The notes beneath the pieces were generated by a model. It did no database searches. It saw nothing but the letters and a program-made list of their open reading frames with translations, and had not been told where the DNA came from. From positions 8,233,529-8,297,528 of the forward strand of contig NC_135185.1 of assembly GCF_041146795.1 (NCBI RefSeq): a DNA stretch of 64,000 nucleotides. Reading direction: 5' to 3'. The DNA comes from Maylandia zebra (lineage: Eukaryota > Chordata > Actinopteri > Cichliformes > Cichlidae). A program made the translations under genes and the position numbers. Below, piece after piece: positions 24,963-36,654 of this stretch (positions are counted from its first letter, which is position 1; each line of letters opens with the position of its first letter).

Positions 24963-26880
24963 ACTGGTTCACCTATGTTCGGTGGAGCTTTCTAATAAGC
25001 TGCCACTCGAACGGTTGTAGCAGCAGACAGCAGGAAACCACAGCAGGTGGTTAAAAAGCACTAAAAAAAGAAGACGATACATATTTCATAAGTTGGTAAT
25101 TGATGCAAACAACCAAACCCATAATGTACACAGCACCTGTTAATGCCATGTTTCCAAGGCATTTATGTAGCAGTGTTTTGGCTTTTTTTAAATGTGCTTG
25201 TGATTAAAGAGAAAAGAAAAAGAAAAGCAAAGCAGTGCGGGGTTATGAGTGCGGGGGGTGGGTTGCATCTCCATCCGCTCCCCCGCCCTCTCACACACAC
25301 TATAAAAAAGCCTGACATTAATTATTTGCTGTTTTGCAGGCAGGAGGCTGCCCTTTTGCTAAAGGGAGTCATTTACCCCCCTTTGGAATTATACCTGATT
25401 TCAAATGAACAAAACTGTAATGAAGGTGATGCTGTTTCCTGTGCTAATACAGCTAATACAGACAAATTAAAAGTGATAAAGAGCGTGACAACTCTCACCT
25501 TTGCAAGTCAAGGGGTTTCCATCTACAGGTTGTCGTGGTAACTCCCCATTTTGGCACCATATAGTAGCAACCTGATGCCAGCAGCCATCCGCTCCGTTTG
25601 ATGGCTGGGGGGGGCGAGGGGGGTGGAAGAGGGGGACTTGAAAGGAGTCAGTTTTCATGTAAAACAGTTGCAAGATTAACAACAAATTGCGACTCGCTTC
25701 TCCACTTCTGAGTAATAACATCAATTACGTTGCCAGGGAGACCCTTGATCTTTCTGAATGACACCAATAACAAAAACCTGCACTTGCTCTCTTTTATACT
25801 GTAAAAGCTTTTCTGCATCAAGGGATCTGCGAACCGACAGTTGTCATTGAAAGGTCTGCTTTTTAGAAAAGATTATCCCTGCGGTCAAAAAAGTACTTCA
25901 CGTTTGTTTTTTCTCAGGAATATCTCCAAAGGGAACATTACTGGAGCTCATTTAGGCTCTGGGTTTTTGTTCAGGTACACCCCCTCCTCTCTTTCCTCTT
26001 CCCTTTTACTCTTATTCTGCCCGTTTCCGGCTCATCCATGGGGACGCTGAGAGATCTGAGCCTCACACAATACATTCTATTTAGGCTGAGTCGTGGGTGC
26101 AAACTGGGAATTTTCTGTTTGCATCTCAGCTTCAGCTGGTTTCCACCCTTCCCCAAAAAAAAAGAAATAAAAGAAAGGTTTACAATTATGGTAATTCATG
26201 AAGGCATAAAACAACTGGGAAAAAAGAGTCTTTCATCTCTGAGATGATCCCTGTCCATAAAATAGGATAAAATTGTATCCTATTTTATGACCTCAGCAGG
26301 AAAAACAGAAAGAAAGAAAAAATGAAATTAATATTCTAAACGAACAACAGCAATGATGACTTATTTTTGCCATTGTCTGAGTCTATAGTCAGTCAGAGTA
26401 ATACTATTGGCTCAAAGTGATCATAATTAGAGCCCAAGGTCCAGAGGCTACAATGTTTACATTCATCACCTTTTTTAATTTTGGAGGACCAACACTGCCA
26501 AAATAAACGACATAAATGACTATGGGACTAAATGCATCAAAAATAATAAGAGAAAGGGGCATTAAGTCATTATAAAAGTAGGACGCAGATTAATACTTCA
26601 GACTTTGCTATTTAATTTTTAGTTTCATTAAGATGATGAATTATGATTTCATAATTTATAAATGGATTTACTTCTTTTCTTCTTCTTTACTTAGTATTTC
26701 TGCATTCACTTCTTTATCATGTAAACAGATGTATTCAAAGTGTACCGTGGGACAGGCTTTGTGCCTTTGATGGCAGACCCATGAAAGAAGTGAGTGCCTA
26801 GTCAGACAGGAGTGAGATAGTCAGACAATAATCCAGCTGATAATAACACTTGAGCTGACTTCCATGTAAGTAAATGCAGT
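24963..26880. other. Gene-free stretch
   Basis: No gene recognised. A block near 25310-25560 carries TAATTA-type homeodomain words and balanced composition. A perfect 14-bp stem hairpin lies at 26256-26289. Confidence 0.35.
26256..26289. repeat. 14-bp perfect hairpin
   Basis: CATAAAATAGGATA pairs with TATCCTATTTTATG around AAATTG. Confidence 0.7.
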
Positions 26881-26887
26881 TGTTTGC

Positions 26888-26960
26888 TATGTACGGTGGT
26901 GCAGTTGGTAGTACTGTTGCCTCACAGAAAGAAGGTCATAAGTTCAACCCTGATGTGAGT
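26888..26960 (+). repeat. tRNA-like SINE head fragment
   Basis: GGTGGTGCAGTTGGTAGTAC, then GTTGCCTCACAG, then AAGTTCAACCCTGATG, which resemble a degenerate A box and B box in the spacing of tRNA-derived SINEs. It is too degenerate for a functional tRNA. Confidence 0.5.
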
Positions 26961-26979
26961 CAACCACTGTCCTCCTGCA

Positions 26980-27760
26980 ACAACCTCACATGCTTCTCTG
27001 CCTCTCCTGACTTCCTCGTACAGCACCACTATCATATATTTTTTATAGATACACAAAGACACAGTGCAACTCGTTCCATATATTCTTTCTACTTACTCCT
27101 CCATCAACTCTTTCAAAGCAAGCATCCCATCTCAAGTGCACTTTCTCAGCATGAAGCCAGCGTCAATCCTGCCATATCTTCATTGCATGGCTCATCAAAC
27201 TTTATCACTCTGTACTACAACTCTGCACATCAGCTTTGTTGAAAATCAGTAACAGTACACTTCGTCTCCATTCCTCAGGTATCCTGTTAAACAATCTGGT
27301 CAAAAAGTCTACTACCCTCTCTCATGGACATCTCCCTATGGCATCCTGACCAGCTGTCTTTCCACTCTTTGTAGACGCTCTCACATCCTCCTGACCTTCA
27401 TGATTCACTAACTGTCCTCCATTCATCCTCTTACTTTCTTCATTCATCAGCTCCTCAAAATACTCCATCTATGTTCCCTGCACTCTCTTCACTTGTTAGT
27501 AAATTACAGGCTCTGTTCTTAATCACCGTAACCTGCTGCACATCTCCAGCTCAATCTCTCTTCAGCCGATCAGCACAAGTCTTTTTAACTTAGTGTCCAG
27601 CTTCATGTCTTTACCGTTCCCTTTTCCACCTCTCTCGTGCACCAAGCCTCAAAGTACTCTTGTCTGCTTTTGTTATCTTTCTACTTATTCCACTTTTTCT
27701 CTGCCTTTGAATACATTCTGTACTTCCTCACTTTATGAACAAATACAATGAAACTTCAAA
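26980..27760 (-). pseudogene. Degraded RTE-type LINE fragment (reverse transcriptase region)
   Basis: On the minus strand the segment near 27440-27475 encodes EYFEELMNEE, a signature of a widespread fish RTE-like endonuclease/reverse transcriptase, and the flanking sequence keeps the expected order (VQQV/RVIKNR upstream, an L-ER-T-K-like block beyond). Frames are broken throughout and both ends are lost. Confidence 0.65.
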
Positions 27761-27764
27761 ACTG

Positions 27765-29400
27765 CTGACTTTCCCGTCAACCTCTGACAAACTTGTGCAA
27801 AGTTGCTCATTTTAGCATGCATATGAAATAAAATTGAGGTCATATCCACTGCAAACATTGGCGTGCTAACTGTATTATTTTCCCATTTTATTGTTACTGT
27901 TGCTATTTATTTTTCTCAGTGCTACTATCTGTGGTTCCGCTCCAGTTTGTCAGAGGTGAAACAAGTGGGCGCTGAAATCTGTTTGCATTCACAGCCTTGC
28001 ACACACCATAACATATCAATTATCCCTGATTACTGCACACCTTGAGGGCTGCACCCCTGCTCATGCTATTATATAATCCCTTTAAATACCACAGGAGCCT
28101 TTTCCCCCACTGCAATTACACCGCTGTACCTATTCATTCATTAGATCTGAAGCTCCAGAGTGGCTTTAAAGCCTCTCTATCCATCTCGCACTACTTCGTG
28201 ATGCCTTACATCTTCCTAACCCCATACTGTGATGGTGGTGCCGGTCTCCTAGCAACCGGTCCTCTCAGAGGAGGTGACAGCATTTGAGTAGGCACCCTCA
28301 CCTCTACACATTCACCCCCCGCTCCTCCCCTCCAACACCTCCAACACCCTCTCCCTTCTCTCCACCAACCGGATGCTCTTCAAGTCAAGTAAACAGACCT
28401 CACTCTGTGGCGCAGTGTGCCGAGTGCACTTGTGCATGAAGTTCATCGTATTAGAATGATAACATCACTGAATAATGAGTTCAATGCTACACTTCCATTC
28501 ATAGTTGGATCATTGAACCACCACATGGGTGCCTCTGGTTAAACAGGACATAATATATTTGACTCTATTTGCTTTAAAGGCGGTTGTGTTTTTATCTATA
28601 TATACAGTAGACTGCTACTTAATAACTTATTAATACTTCTTGAATGATTTATTAACACTTGAATGGGTTACAAAAAAATAAATCAGGTGTGATGTTTACC
28701 CTTTCTTTTAGGGATGCTTAAATATCACAGGCTAGACTATAAGTGGGCCTGACACTAACCTTATCTAATGAGTTAGGCAAGCGTATGGGCCATGATGATC
28801 ATTAAATACAGTAAATGTCACACAGTCACTGATAGGAGTTTTTAGCATAACTAAGGACATCAATAAAACTGCTCAGTTATAAGGAGGGATTTAAGTTAGA
28901 AAGAGTGACATGTGATTGGTTTCAGGAACAGCTAATTAAATAAGAGATTCTTACTGGATTCTTACTTTCAAATGATTCACCAAGCAAATGTACAAATGTT
29001 CAAACTCTACTGTGTTAAAAGTTGATGTTATGGACTTTGCATGTAGAAACAGCTGATTGGAGAACGCTGCGTTTATGTGAACTAAACAGATCTAAAGTGA
29101 CAATAATGCAGATGGACTTTCCATGATGTGCCAGCTACACCGCAGAGATTTAGACAATTATTGATATTTTAAAGTTTGAACAGTGTGATGACAATAAAAC
29201 TAGCCATCTTTTAGGTTGGCAAAATCTTTTACCTAAAGGTGGATTTATTATGCTGTGAGGGACGACAGTGAAGTGGGTATTTGATGGGTATGAGAACAAT
29301 ATGAGCCAAAACTCAGTTGGATCCGCACAAGAGCTTTTGGGCTGTTATGTTAGACAGTGAACTCTGCTACCATCATGAATCACCATGAACCAAGATGGGT
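27765..29400. other. Gene-free stretch
   Basis: No coding sequence or defined repeat recognised. A pyrimidine-rich patch lies at 28290-28390. Confidence 0.4.
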
Positions 29401-29402
29401 TG

Positions 29403-29484
29403 GTGGATTCACAGAGCCCTGGCGTTCATTTGGATAGTGTCCATGATGTTTCCCATCTCTCAGATGCTGTTTGCCTCCAAGCTG
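29403..29484 (+). pseudogene. 82-bp partial copy of gpr151 coding sequence
   Basis: Matches 30793-30874 of the intact gpr151 gene in the same orientation at about 79 of 82 positions. It covers the codons for TM4 (WIHGALAFIWIVSMMFP onward). No other part of the gene is recognisable around it, so this is a fragment, not a second gene. Confidence 0.85.
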
Positions 29485-29552
29485 TTGTGATGGGATGTCA
29501 GAATGTAAAAACTTTCTTTCTTTGATTTCATGCTGTTTTTCTTAAATACTTC

Positions 29553-29660
<108 letters not shown>

Positions 29661-30364
29661 GGTTCATACATTATAAATGCATTAGTGGAAGAAGAATTTA
29701 CAATTTTAAAGTTGGCATTTTTGGTCACTATGAGCAACGGTTCACAGATGCCTTAGCCCTGCCTTCACTATGTGATTTGATGTCAAAAGTCACACAATCT
29801 TGCTTTTACTTATTTTTATTATTATTGTAATCTTACCTTTACACTAAATAAACTATAACATTAAAATGTGACACTATATATAATTTTAAAGTCCTAAAAT
29901 TGCGAATTTGGTCCCCACATTGACCCAAGTTTCCCTCCCCTAAAACTGAACTATATTTATATCACTTGGCAAAATTCGAAAATTTGAGGCATATATTGGT
30001 GGATTTACGGTAGCGCAGGCTTATTATGGCACGATTACTCTTGCATGACTACGTTTGTGAGGTTGTGGATGTAAACCATGTCCCGCTGCGCTCACATTTT
30101 GGGTTGGCTGCAGCCTGGAGCGACACTGTTAAAGTGACGTGAGTGCTTGACGATACCAAATGGAAGCATTTGAAATAGCCTACCTGCCTGCCCGCTCACC
30201 CACTCGCTGATGCGCTCACGACCCCGTCAGAAGCGCTTCAGCACTGCGTTGCCCCGGACAGCTCCTCCGACTGCTCTGCTTCCAGGATTTGCGTCTGCGG
30301 GACAGTTTGCTGAATACGTTTTGTTACTTTAACGAAGGCAAACTTTCAAGTCACGGTGGGAGAG
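29661..30364 (+). promoter_or_regulatory. Upstream region of gpr151
   Basis: Base composition rises from AT-rich to GC-rich (30060-30300) just before the gpr151 ATG, as expected for a promoter/5'UTR. No clear TATA box was found, and the transcription start is not determined. Confidence 0.4.
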
Positions 30365-31498
30365 ATGAATACTGAAAGACCATCAAATGTCTCCTTTTTT
30401 GATTTCATTGGAGGAGTTCAACTTCTTCAAGGCGAGAACACCCGGACAGCCATGCCTGTCCTCTTGATCGGTGTCTGCGTGTCCGGAGCGGTTGGGAATT
30501 TGCTCGTTTTGCTCATTTTCATCCGTGACTTCAGGAACGGAAAGGGCTCTGAGGTAAAAGCACTTCTCGCTTCTTTAGCTTCTACGGATTTGGTGATCCT
30601 GTTATTGTGCGCGCCCGTGCGCGCCATCACCTACTATAAGCAGACCTGGACCTTGGGGAGTTTTGTGTGCAGCACCACAGACTGGTTCCAGCACTCGTGT
30701 GTGGTTGCAAAAACTTTAATCCTCGCATTCACCACCAGAGCCAAACACACTTTGATTCCCAGCAACGCCACGGGGGGTCTGCACAACCCGACGTGGATTC
30801 ACGGAGCCCTGGCGTTCATTTGGATAGTGTCCATGATGTTTCCCATCCCTCAGATGCTGTTTGCCTCCATGCTGCCGTATGGCCGCGACAATATTTGCGT
30901 CTCCGAAATGCCAGCGTGCGCGTCTGACTTCATGAGTTTGTTCTACAAAATTTATCCGACTGCAACCTTTGTTGTGCCAGTCATCTACACAGTGGCCTAC
31001 TACACTAAAACGCTGCACACTGCGGTGAACCACGCACCGAGACCGCAGCACCAGAGCAAAGTTATCCTGGTTTTGTTGTGTCTGAGCGGCGCCCTCGGGC
31101 TCATGCTGCTGCCGGAGTGGGGGACATTCACCTGGATCAGACTCGGCTACTCCAGGCCTCCCGTGGGTTTAATGATGTTCGCGCAAGTCCTCCTTTACGC
31201 ATGCAGCTCTTTGTCCCCGGTCATCTTGATGACCATGTACGACGATGTGCGTCAGGGACTGATCAGCATCTGGTTCATCGGGACCTGCAGAAGCAAGAAG
31301 CGCGTGCCCCGAAAAAAATGTCCAAAAACGGAGGGGAACGGAGCAGAGGTCGGGGCAAACGCCGTCACCAACGCGATCTCGCCAGGGAACGAGAAGACGT
31401 TCCCAGATGTGGAGCACTTTTGGACAGGGCGCAGAAACACACACGTGGAAGAGGACCAGGACCCGGTTCCATGGGAGAGAGAAGAGAAAATGTTGTAA
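30365..31498 (+). CDS. gpr151: Orphan G protein-coupled receptor 151 (galanin-receptor-like)
   Basis: A single exon of 377 residues, started at the ATG at 30365; the frame stays open a few codons upstream but has no earlier ATG. The N-terminus carries an NVS sequon (N8). Seven membrane helices fit at about 29-53, 66-86, 103-123, 147-167, 197-214, 233-252 and 268-290, with GN45 in TM1, D75 in TM2 and Cys102/Cys178 for the extracellular disulfide. Two motifs point to GPR151: LLPEW in TM6 and the C-terminal PDVEHFW...DPVPWE, both matching the mammalian protein. TM3 lacks DRY (TTRAKH instead), as in mammalian GPR151. TM7 has LSPVILM where the human has NPLIFLV. GPR151 is an orphan class A receptor known from habenular neurons. 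Other galanin-type receptors are less likely because they have DRY and lack this tail. Confidence 0.92.
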   Translation: MNTERPSNVSFFDFIGGVQLLQGENTRTAMPVLLIGVCVSGAVGNLLVLLIFIRDFRNGKGSEVKALLASLASTDLVILLLCAPVRAITYYKQTWTLGSFVCSTTDWFQHSCVVAKTLILAFTTRAKHTLIPSNATGGLHNPTWIHGALAFIWIVSMMFPIPQMLFASMLPYGRDNICVSEMPACASDFMSLFYKIYPTATFVVPVIYTVAYYTKTLHTAVNHAPRPQHQSKVILVLLCLSGALGLMLLPEWGTFTWIRLGYSRPPVGLMMFAQVLLYACSSLSPVILMTMYDDVRQGLISIWFIGTCRSKKRVPRKKCPKTEGNGAEVGANAVTNAISPGNEKTFPDVEHFWTGRRNTHVEEDQDPVPWEREEKML

Positions 31499-31850
31499 TC
31501 AGAAGTATCTTTTTTTTCCTTTTAGCAGAATATTTCTGCTTGTTCTGGACTGGTTGCTAGTTTTTTGACCCACAACGCAGACCCTGGCTGAAAGTCTGTA
31601 GTGGCCTGTTTGCTATCGTAAGCTTGACTAGATGTAAAATAAACTCAAACAGTATGTTTCGGTGTTACGCATATTTCTGTTCTTTTGATCTGAATATTTA
31701 TTTTATTTGCAGTTTTGATACGCTGTCACTTAGGACATGTTTAATATGTAGCAGATATTTGTACAGACATGAAGCCAGTGTAAATACTCAGAACATTCAA
31801 ATTGTGATTGTGTACATGTGATGCATATCATCGATATTAAAACCTTCTCA
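31499..31850 (+). terminator. gpr151 3'UTR with polyadenylation signal
   Basis: AATAAA lies at 31638-31643, about 140 bp after the stop; an ATTAAA near 31836 is an alternative. Confidence 0.5.
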
Positions 31851-32335
31851 AATACGAATCGCTCTGTTTCGTTTTTCCCCCTGAAACACCCACCCGACCT
31901 TAATCACTGATAAAATACAATTCGACCATCAAATCGCTCCATTTAATTCAAAAGGTTTTGACATGCCATGCTCTGTACAAATAGATCATTCCTCCATATT
32001 AAATTCACAACTAATCCAGCTGCATAATTTGGGTCAAGTGAATAATGATATTTCACTGAAAGCAGCATTCACTTTTAGAAAGTAGTAGTGCATAAGCTGG
32101 ACACTCAATGACCCTTTTTTCATCTTTATGAATCAACAAAGTGATAAAGAAAAAATGCAATAATCCCCCGTTTGAGTGTAAAGTAGCTAAAAATGGCTGA
32201 TCACATAAATAAATATATGTCAAAATTATACCCAACTCTTTTTTTTTTTTTTACATTTATTCTAAAAGGGGAAAAAAAATCAAACAAGCACATTTTAAAT
32301 GAAAGGAAAGCCAACATGAAGCATCTCTGTAAGGT
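31851..32335. other. Non-coding stretch
   Basis: AT-rich, with a T tract near 32239 and no supported feature. Confidence 0.4.
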
Positions 32336-32339
32336 CTTC

Positions 32340-33169
32340 TGGCACTACATACCAGAACAGGTTCAGTGTACTTTGGTAGTGATACTCCAAGTCTCTGGAA
32401 CTCTACAGTGGGAACGAAGCACCATTCTTACAAAATATGTTCCCTCATTTTGTGTTTTGATGAGCCTGTTAAAGTTGAACTTTTTGTAAGGTGTGTTTGA
32501 AAGTACCACAGCATTTTAGGAAAGGAGCATCATACTAACAGTAAAATATGATGGTGGTAGTGTGATACTCTTTGTTTGTTTTACTGCCTCAGGACCTGAT
32601 AGACTTGCTGTGGCACATGGAACCATGAATTCTGCATCTACTAAAACATGAAGGAGAATTTGCGCGGCCTCAAGCTAAAGCACACTTGGGTTCTGCAGCA
32701 GGACAATGATTCAAAACATACGAGCAAGTCCACCTCTGAATGGCTTAAGAAAAACAAAATGAAGACTTTGGAGTGGCTTAGTCAAAGGCTCCTGACCTGA
32801 ATCTGATTGAGATGCTGTGGCATGACCTCAATACAGCAGTACTCTCCGATGTGGATGAATTACAACAATTCTGCAAAGATGAGGGTGACAAAATTCCTCC
32901 ACACAGTTGAAAAAACTTCATTGCCAGTTATCACAAAAGCTTGATTGCAGTTGTTGCAGCTAAGTGTGGACCAACATGTTATTAGGTTTAGGGACAATCA
33001 CTTTTTCACACAGGGCCATGTATTTTCCCCCTTGATAATAAACATCTACATGTAGAAACTGCATTTTATGTTTACTTGTGTTATTTAAATTTGTTTGATC
33101 ATTTGAAACATTCTAGTGTGACAAACATACAAAAAAAACCCAGGAAATCAGAAACACTTTTTCACACTG
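32340..33169 (+). pseudogene. Degenerate Tc1-like element with recognisable 3' end
   Basis: Pieces of Tc1 transposase are visible: KYDGGSV-like near 32550, LQQDNDSKHTSK near 32695-32730, and the SPDLNPIE equivalent near 32790, all broken by shifts and stops. The 3' part has CACTTTTTCACACAGGGCCA and ends at TTTTTCACACTG (33169), the usual end of this family. The 5' limit is approximate. Confidence 0.78.
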
Positions 33170-34392
33170 ATTTCTACTCCATTTTTGCAGCTCTGATTCT
33201 TGGTTATCACAAAGAAACTACCACACATAGTCATTACACTTCTTGAATCCTGCTTTAATAAGTCATTTACAGGTTATGTGTTTACATCTAAAAGGTGACT
33301 AAATAAATATTGGTAGGTTGATTATTATCAGATTTTTTTTAACCTCTGAAATACGATTCCTGACATCGGTCACTATGGACCTATTTAATTCTTTTGTTCT
33401 AATTTGCAACTTTTTGCATAAGTGGCCTGAAAATATTGTAAAAGTACTGACAAGTGTGACACATGCATAGGATGAATAATTCACCTGCAGCTCCGGGGCC
33501 ATTGTGCATGTTTTATTTTTTCCCTGTGGCTCAGTGAACTAGCCAATCTGTCACAGGAAAGCATGGATGTCAGCACCCGTGCCTGATACGCTATTCATAT
33601 GTCCAATTCTATTTGGTTGAAAATTATAGGCTTGAACAGCAAACGTAACAATCTGGGAGTAAACAGCAATGACACAGACAGTGTCATTAGTGTCATTAAC
33701 AATTATTTTCAACCCAGTTTAAAATACAATTGGGTGCATTATTTGTCATTTTGCCTCTGCACTTCAATCCCATCTTCAATGATTTTATATTATTCAAGAT
33801 GGGATTGAAGGGCAGACTTTGTGCTTTTATTTAAGGGGTTTAACCACAGTATTGCATTTGGAATTGATACATAGTGCCCCATTTTCAGATGTTAAAAAAT
33901 AACTGGACAAAGTAACACAGTATCTTGAGATGCTCTGCTAGGTCTTAACTGCAGACACCATCAGTTGCTGCTTGTTTGAACACCTAGAACAGGATAACCT
34001 GAGTGGAGTGCCCACTCAAGATGAGACTAAACAAACCAACATCAAACCTTTTTCCTGCCCTCTGATCTAGATATCTTTGCCTCTGCTGAATTATTTTTAT
34101 ATCCCCAGTGGGGGGAAAATTATTCGCTCCACTAAATGTTTTTTTAGCATCATGCTTCAGAGTTGTGATGCTGTGAGAAAGCATGGTTATGCAGGACATC
34201 TCAGGAAAAAAATGTTATTGTTTTTGTGCTATTGGCTTGCAACTGATGGCACAGCTGCTATGATGGGCTGATACAGAGGACCAAGCACACTCAGTGATGC
34301 AGCAGGTGAACACTGCACAGAGAAGCAATAGTAAGAGGGAGCAGTCTAACACAAAACAGACTATTTTCTTAGTATAACAAGTTGGAATATCC
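33170..34392. other. Non-coding stretch with one strong hairpin
   Basis: No coding region is supported. The main feature is the imperfect long hairpin at 33757-33814. Confidence 0.4.
33757..33814. repeat. Long stem hairpin (about 21 of 23 paired)
   Basis: CACTTCAATCCCATCTTCAA on the left pairs with TTCAAGATGGGATTGAAGGG on the right, around a loop of ~12-15 nt, with two mismatches. The size is compatible with a microRNA precursor or a small foldback element; nothing identifies a known microRNA. Confidence 0.6.
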
Positions 34393-34400
34393 CTTTAAAG

Positions 34401-34627
34401 CAGGGGTGGGCAATTCCAGGTCTCGAGGGCAGGTGTCCTGCAGGTTTTAGAGCTCACCTTGGGTCAACACACCTGAATCACATGATTAGTTCTTTACCAG
34501 GCCTCTGGTGAACTTCAGGACATGTTGAGGAGCTAATTTAGCCATTTAAATCAGCTGTGTTGGTTCAAGGACACATCTAAAACCTGCAGGGACACTGGCT
34601 CTCGAGGCCTGGAGTTGCCCACCCCTG
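34401..34627. mobile_element. Short hAT-type MITE (227 bp)
   Basis: Ends are CAGGGGTGGGCAATTCCAG and CTGGAGTTGCCCACCCCTG, near-perfect inverted repeats, with exact 8-bp duplications CTTTAAAG at 34393-34400 and 34628-34635. The termini match a common teleost hAT MITE. Confidence 0.9.
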
Positions 34628-34639
34628 CTTTAAAGCCTG

Positions 34640-35834
34640 AACTATGAAATAATTGAAATACATTTGTTTTAAAGTGTAGTATTTATTGAAACTTCTGACA
34701 AATTACAAAAAGTAAAAAATAAGAATTTGTATATAAGAGACTGAATGAGTTTTATAAAAGAAGGATTAATTGACATAATAATAAAGTAATAATAAAGTGT
34801 TGCTTGCTACTTTGCTAAATATTCTTAAGGTAATGTAGCTTTAGTGACATTTGAAATGTACATTAATTCCAAAAATACCAAACTAGACCTGATGTGATGT
34901 GTTTTGAATGTGCACACTGTTTAGCAGCATCTTGGCAAAATGCATCTAAATGACTGAAGTCTAATTTTCCTTTTGTACAGGATCATGTCCAGAAATTTGT
35001 TTACAGAGTTGCTGCCTGGCACCTGTTGTGAAAGTTCCAGTTATGCTGGAAGCACTGCTGTGTGTGGCTTTATAGTATCATCCAGAGGCACACGATGTTT
35101 CTGCAGCAACTGTGTCGACATGACTGTCATGAGAGAGCGTTACTTGAGGCCCCGCTCTGATGACCTGTTGGCTAAGATCTGTGGCAGAATTTCACGGTTA
35201 GACAGCAACTACAGTCTCAGCTGCAGAGCACCTGTCCATCTGTCTCTGGCAAGTGTCAGTTTCATAATTGTTGTGTCAAGTGTGATTAGGGTGCCTGTCA
35301 CAAACACACACATCCGTAAAAATCCTCTTGGTAACAAGATGATGAAATGTTCAACAATGTTATGTGTCTCAAAGAAAATTTGTCATATTTAATTATTTAA
35401 AAAACTGTCATTTTATTGTATTTGTGCTTTTTGCTTTACTTTTTTTTCATTATCTGAGAGCTCAAATGCTCTGCCACCTAAGAAACCACCAGCAAATAAA
35501 AAAGAAAAAAACAGTGCAAAAGCACACAAAACACAAGAGAAGTTGAATAAAACACAAAGGATGTAGAAAGTACACAATACAAATTTCCTAATGACTGGTG
35601 TTTTGACCTCTCAAGGCGACTGTAGGATAGTCCATGGATAGTACACATATTGTTCTCAAAGCTCCTATACTCTGGTTTCCACAGTGATTCTACATTAACA
35701 AGGACTTTTTCACTTTAGTTCTCCTGGTAATGATGGTCAAATCCAGAATAGCAATTCAGCTTTTAGCCTTTCAGTCAACCTCAGTACAATTGCTTGCTCA
35801 TCTTCCATACCATGAGCTTCTTCTAACTACCTAG
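34640..35834. other. Stretch with one unassigned open frame (34973-35392)
   Basis: A 139-codon plus-strand frame begins beside a good acceptor-like site (TTTTCCTTTTGTACAG, ending 34980) and encodes a cysteine-containing segment (RGTRCFCSNCVDM). I do not recognise the protein. It could be a chance frame or a relic. Confidence 0.25.
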
Positions 35835-36650
35835 TACGGTGGCCCCTAGAGACAAAGCATGTATAAACTCCAAAACACTTACAAATTCCAAATAGCACGC
35901 ACAAACTCCTCAACACATACAAAATCCAAAACACGTACAAAATCCAAAACACGTACAAGCTCCAAAACACATACAAAATCCAAAACACGTACAAAATACA
36001 AAACACGTGCAAAATCCAAAACACGTGCAAACTCCAAAACACGTGCAAACTCCAAAACACGTACAAAATTCAAAACACGTACAAAATTCAAAACACGTAC
36101 AAAATTCAAAACACATACAAAATCCAAAACACGTACAAAACACATGCAAAATCCAAAACACGTACAAAATCCAAAACACGTGCAAAATCCAAAACACGTA
36201 CAAAATTCAAAACACGTGCAAAATCCAAAACACGTACAAAATTCAAAACACGTGCAAACTCCAAAACACTTACAAAATCCAAAACACGTGCAAACTCCAA
36301 AACACATACAAAATCCAAAACACGTGCAAAATCCAAAACATGTACAAAATTCAAAACACGTGCAAACTCCAAAACACATACAAAATCCAAAACACATGCA
36401 AAATCCAAAACACGTGCAAAATCCAAAACACATGCAAAATCCAAAAAACGTGCAAAATCCAAAACACGTACAAAATTCAAAACACGTGCAAACTCCAAAA
36501 CACGTACAAAATTCAAAACACATGCAAAATACAAAACACGTACAAAATCCAAAACACGTACAAAATCCAAAACACGTACAAAATTCAAAACACATGCAAA
36601 CTCCAAATCACAACGGAAGTGCTCCAGGACGCTAGGGGCAGTGTTGAGCT
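35835..36650 (+). repeat. 18-bp-unit minisatellite element, copy 1
   Basis: About 41 tandem copies of an 18-bp unit (ACAAAATCCAAAACACGT and variants) fill 35866-36610. They are bordered by TACGGTGGCCCCTAGAGACA on the left and GACGCTAGGGGCAGTGTTGA on the right. The borders resemble imperfect inverted repeats sharing GCCCCTAG-GAC/GCGTC. The same bordered unit occurs reversed at 39429-40232. As 18 is a multiple of three, long frames are open in several phases; these are not genes. Many units contain CACGTG. Confidence 0.9.
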
Positions 36651-36654
36651 CGAT

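Noticed and set aside
26888..26960. Functional tRNA gene
   Set aside because: Only degenerate A and B box-like motifs, no cloverleaf with intact anticodon arm; read as a SINE head.
30356..30364. GTG at 30356 as gpr151 start
   Set aside because: The ATG at 30365 is the first ATG in frame; a GTG start is unlikely in a vertebrate gene.
30427..31560. Shadow frames within gpr151
   Set aside because: Overlap a clear receptor frame and have no family resemblance.
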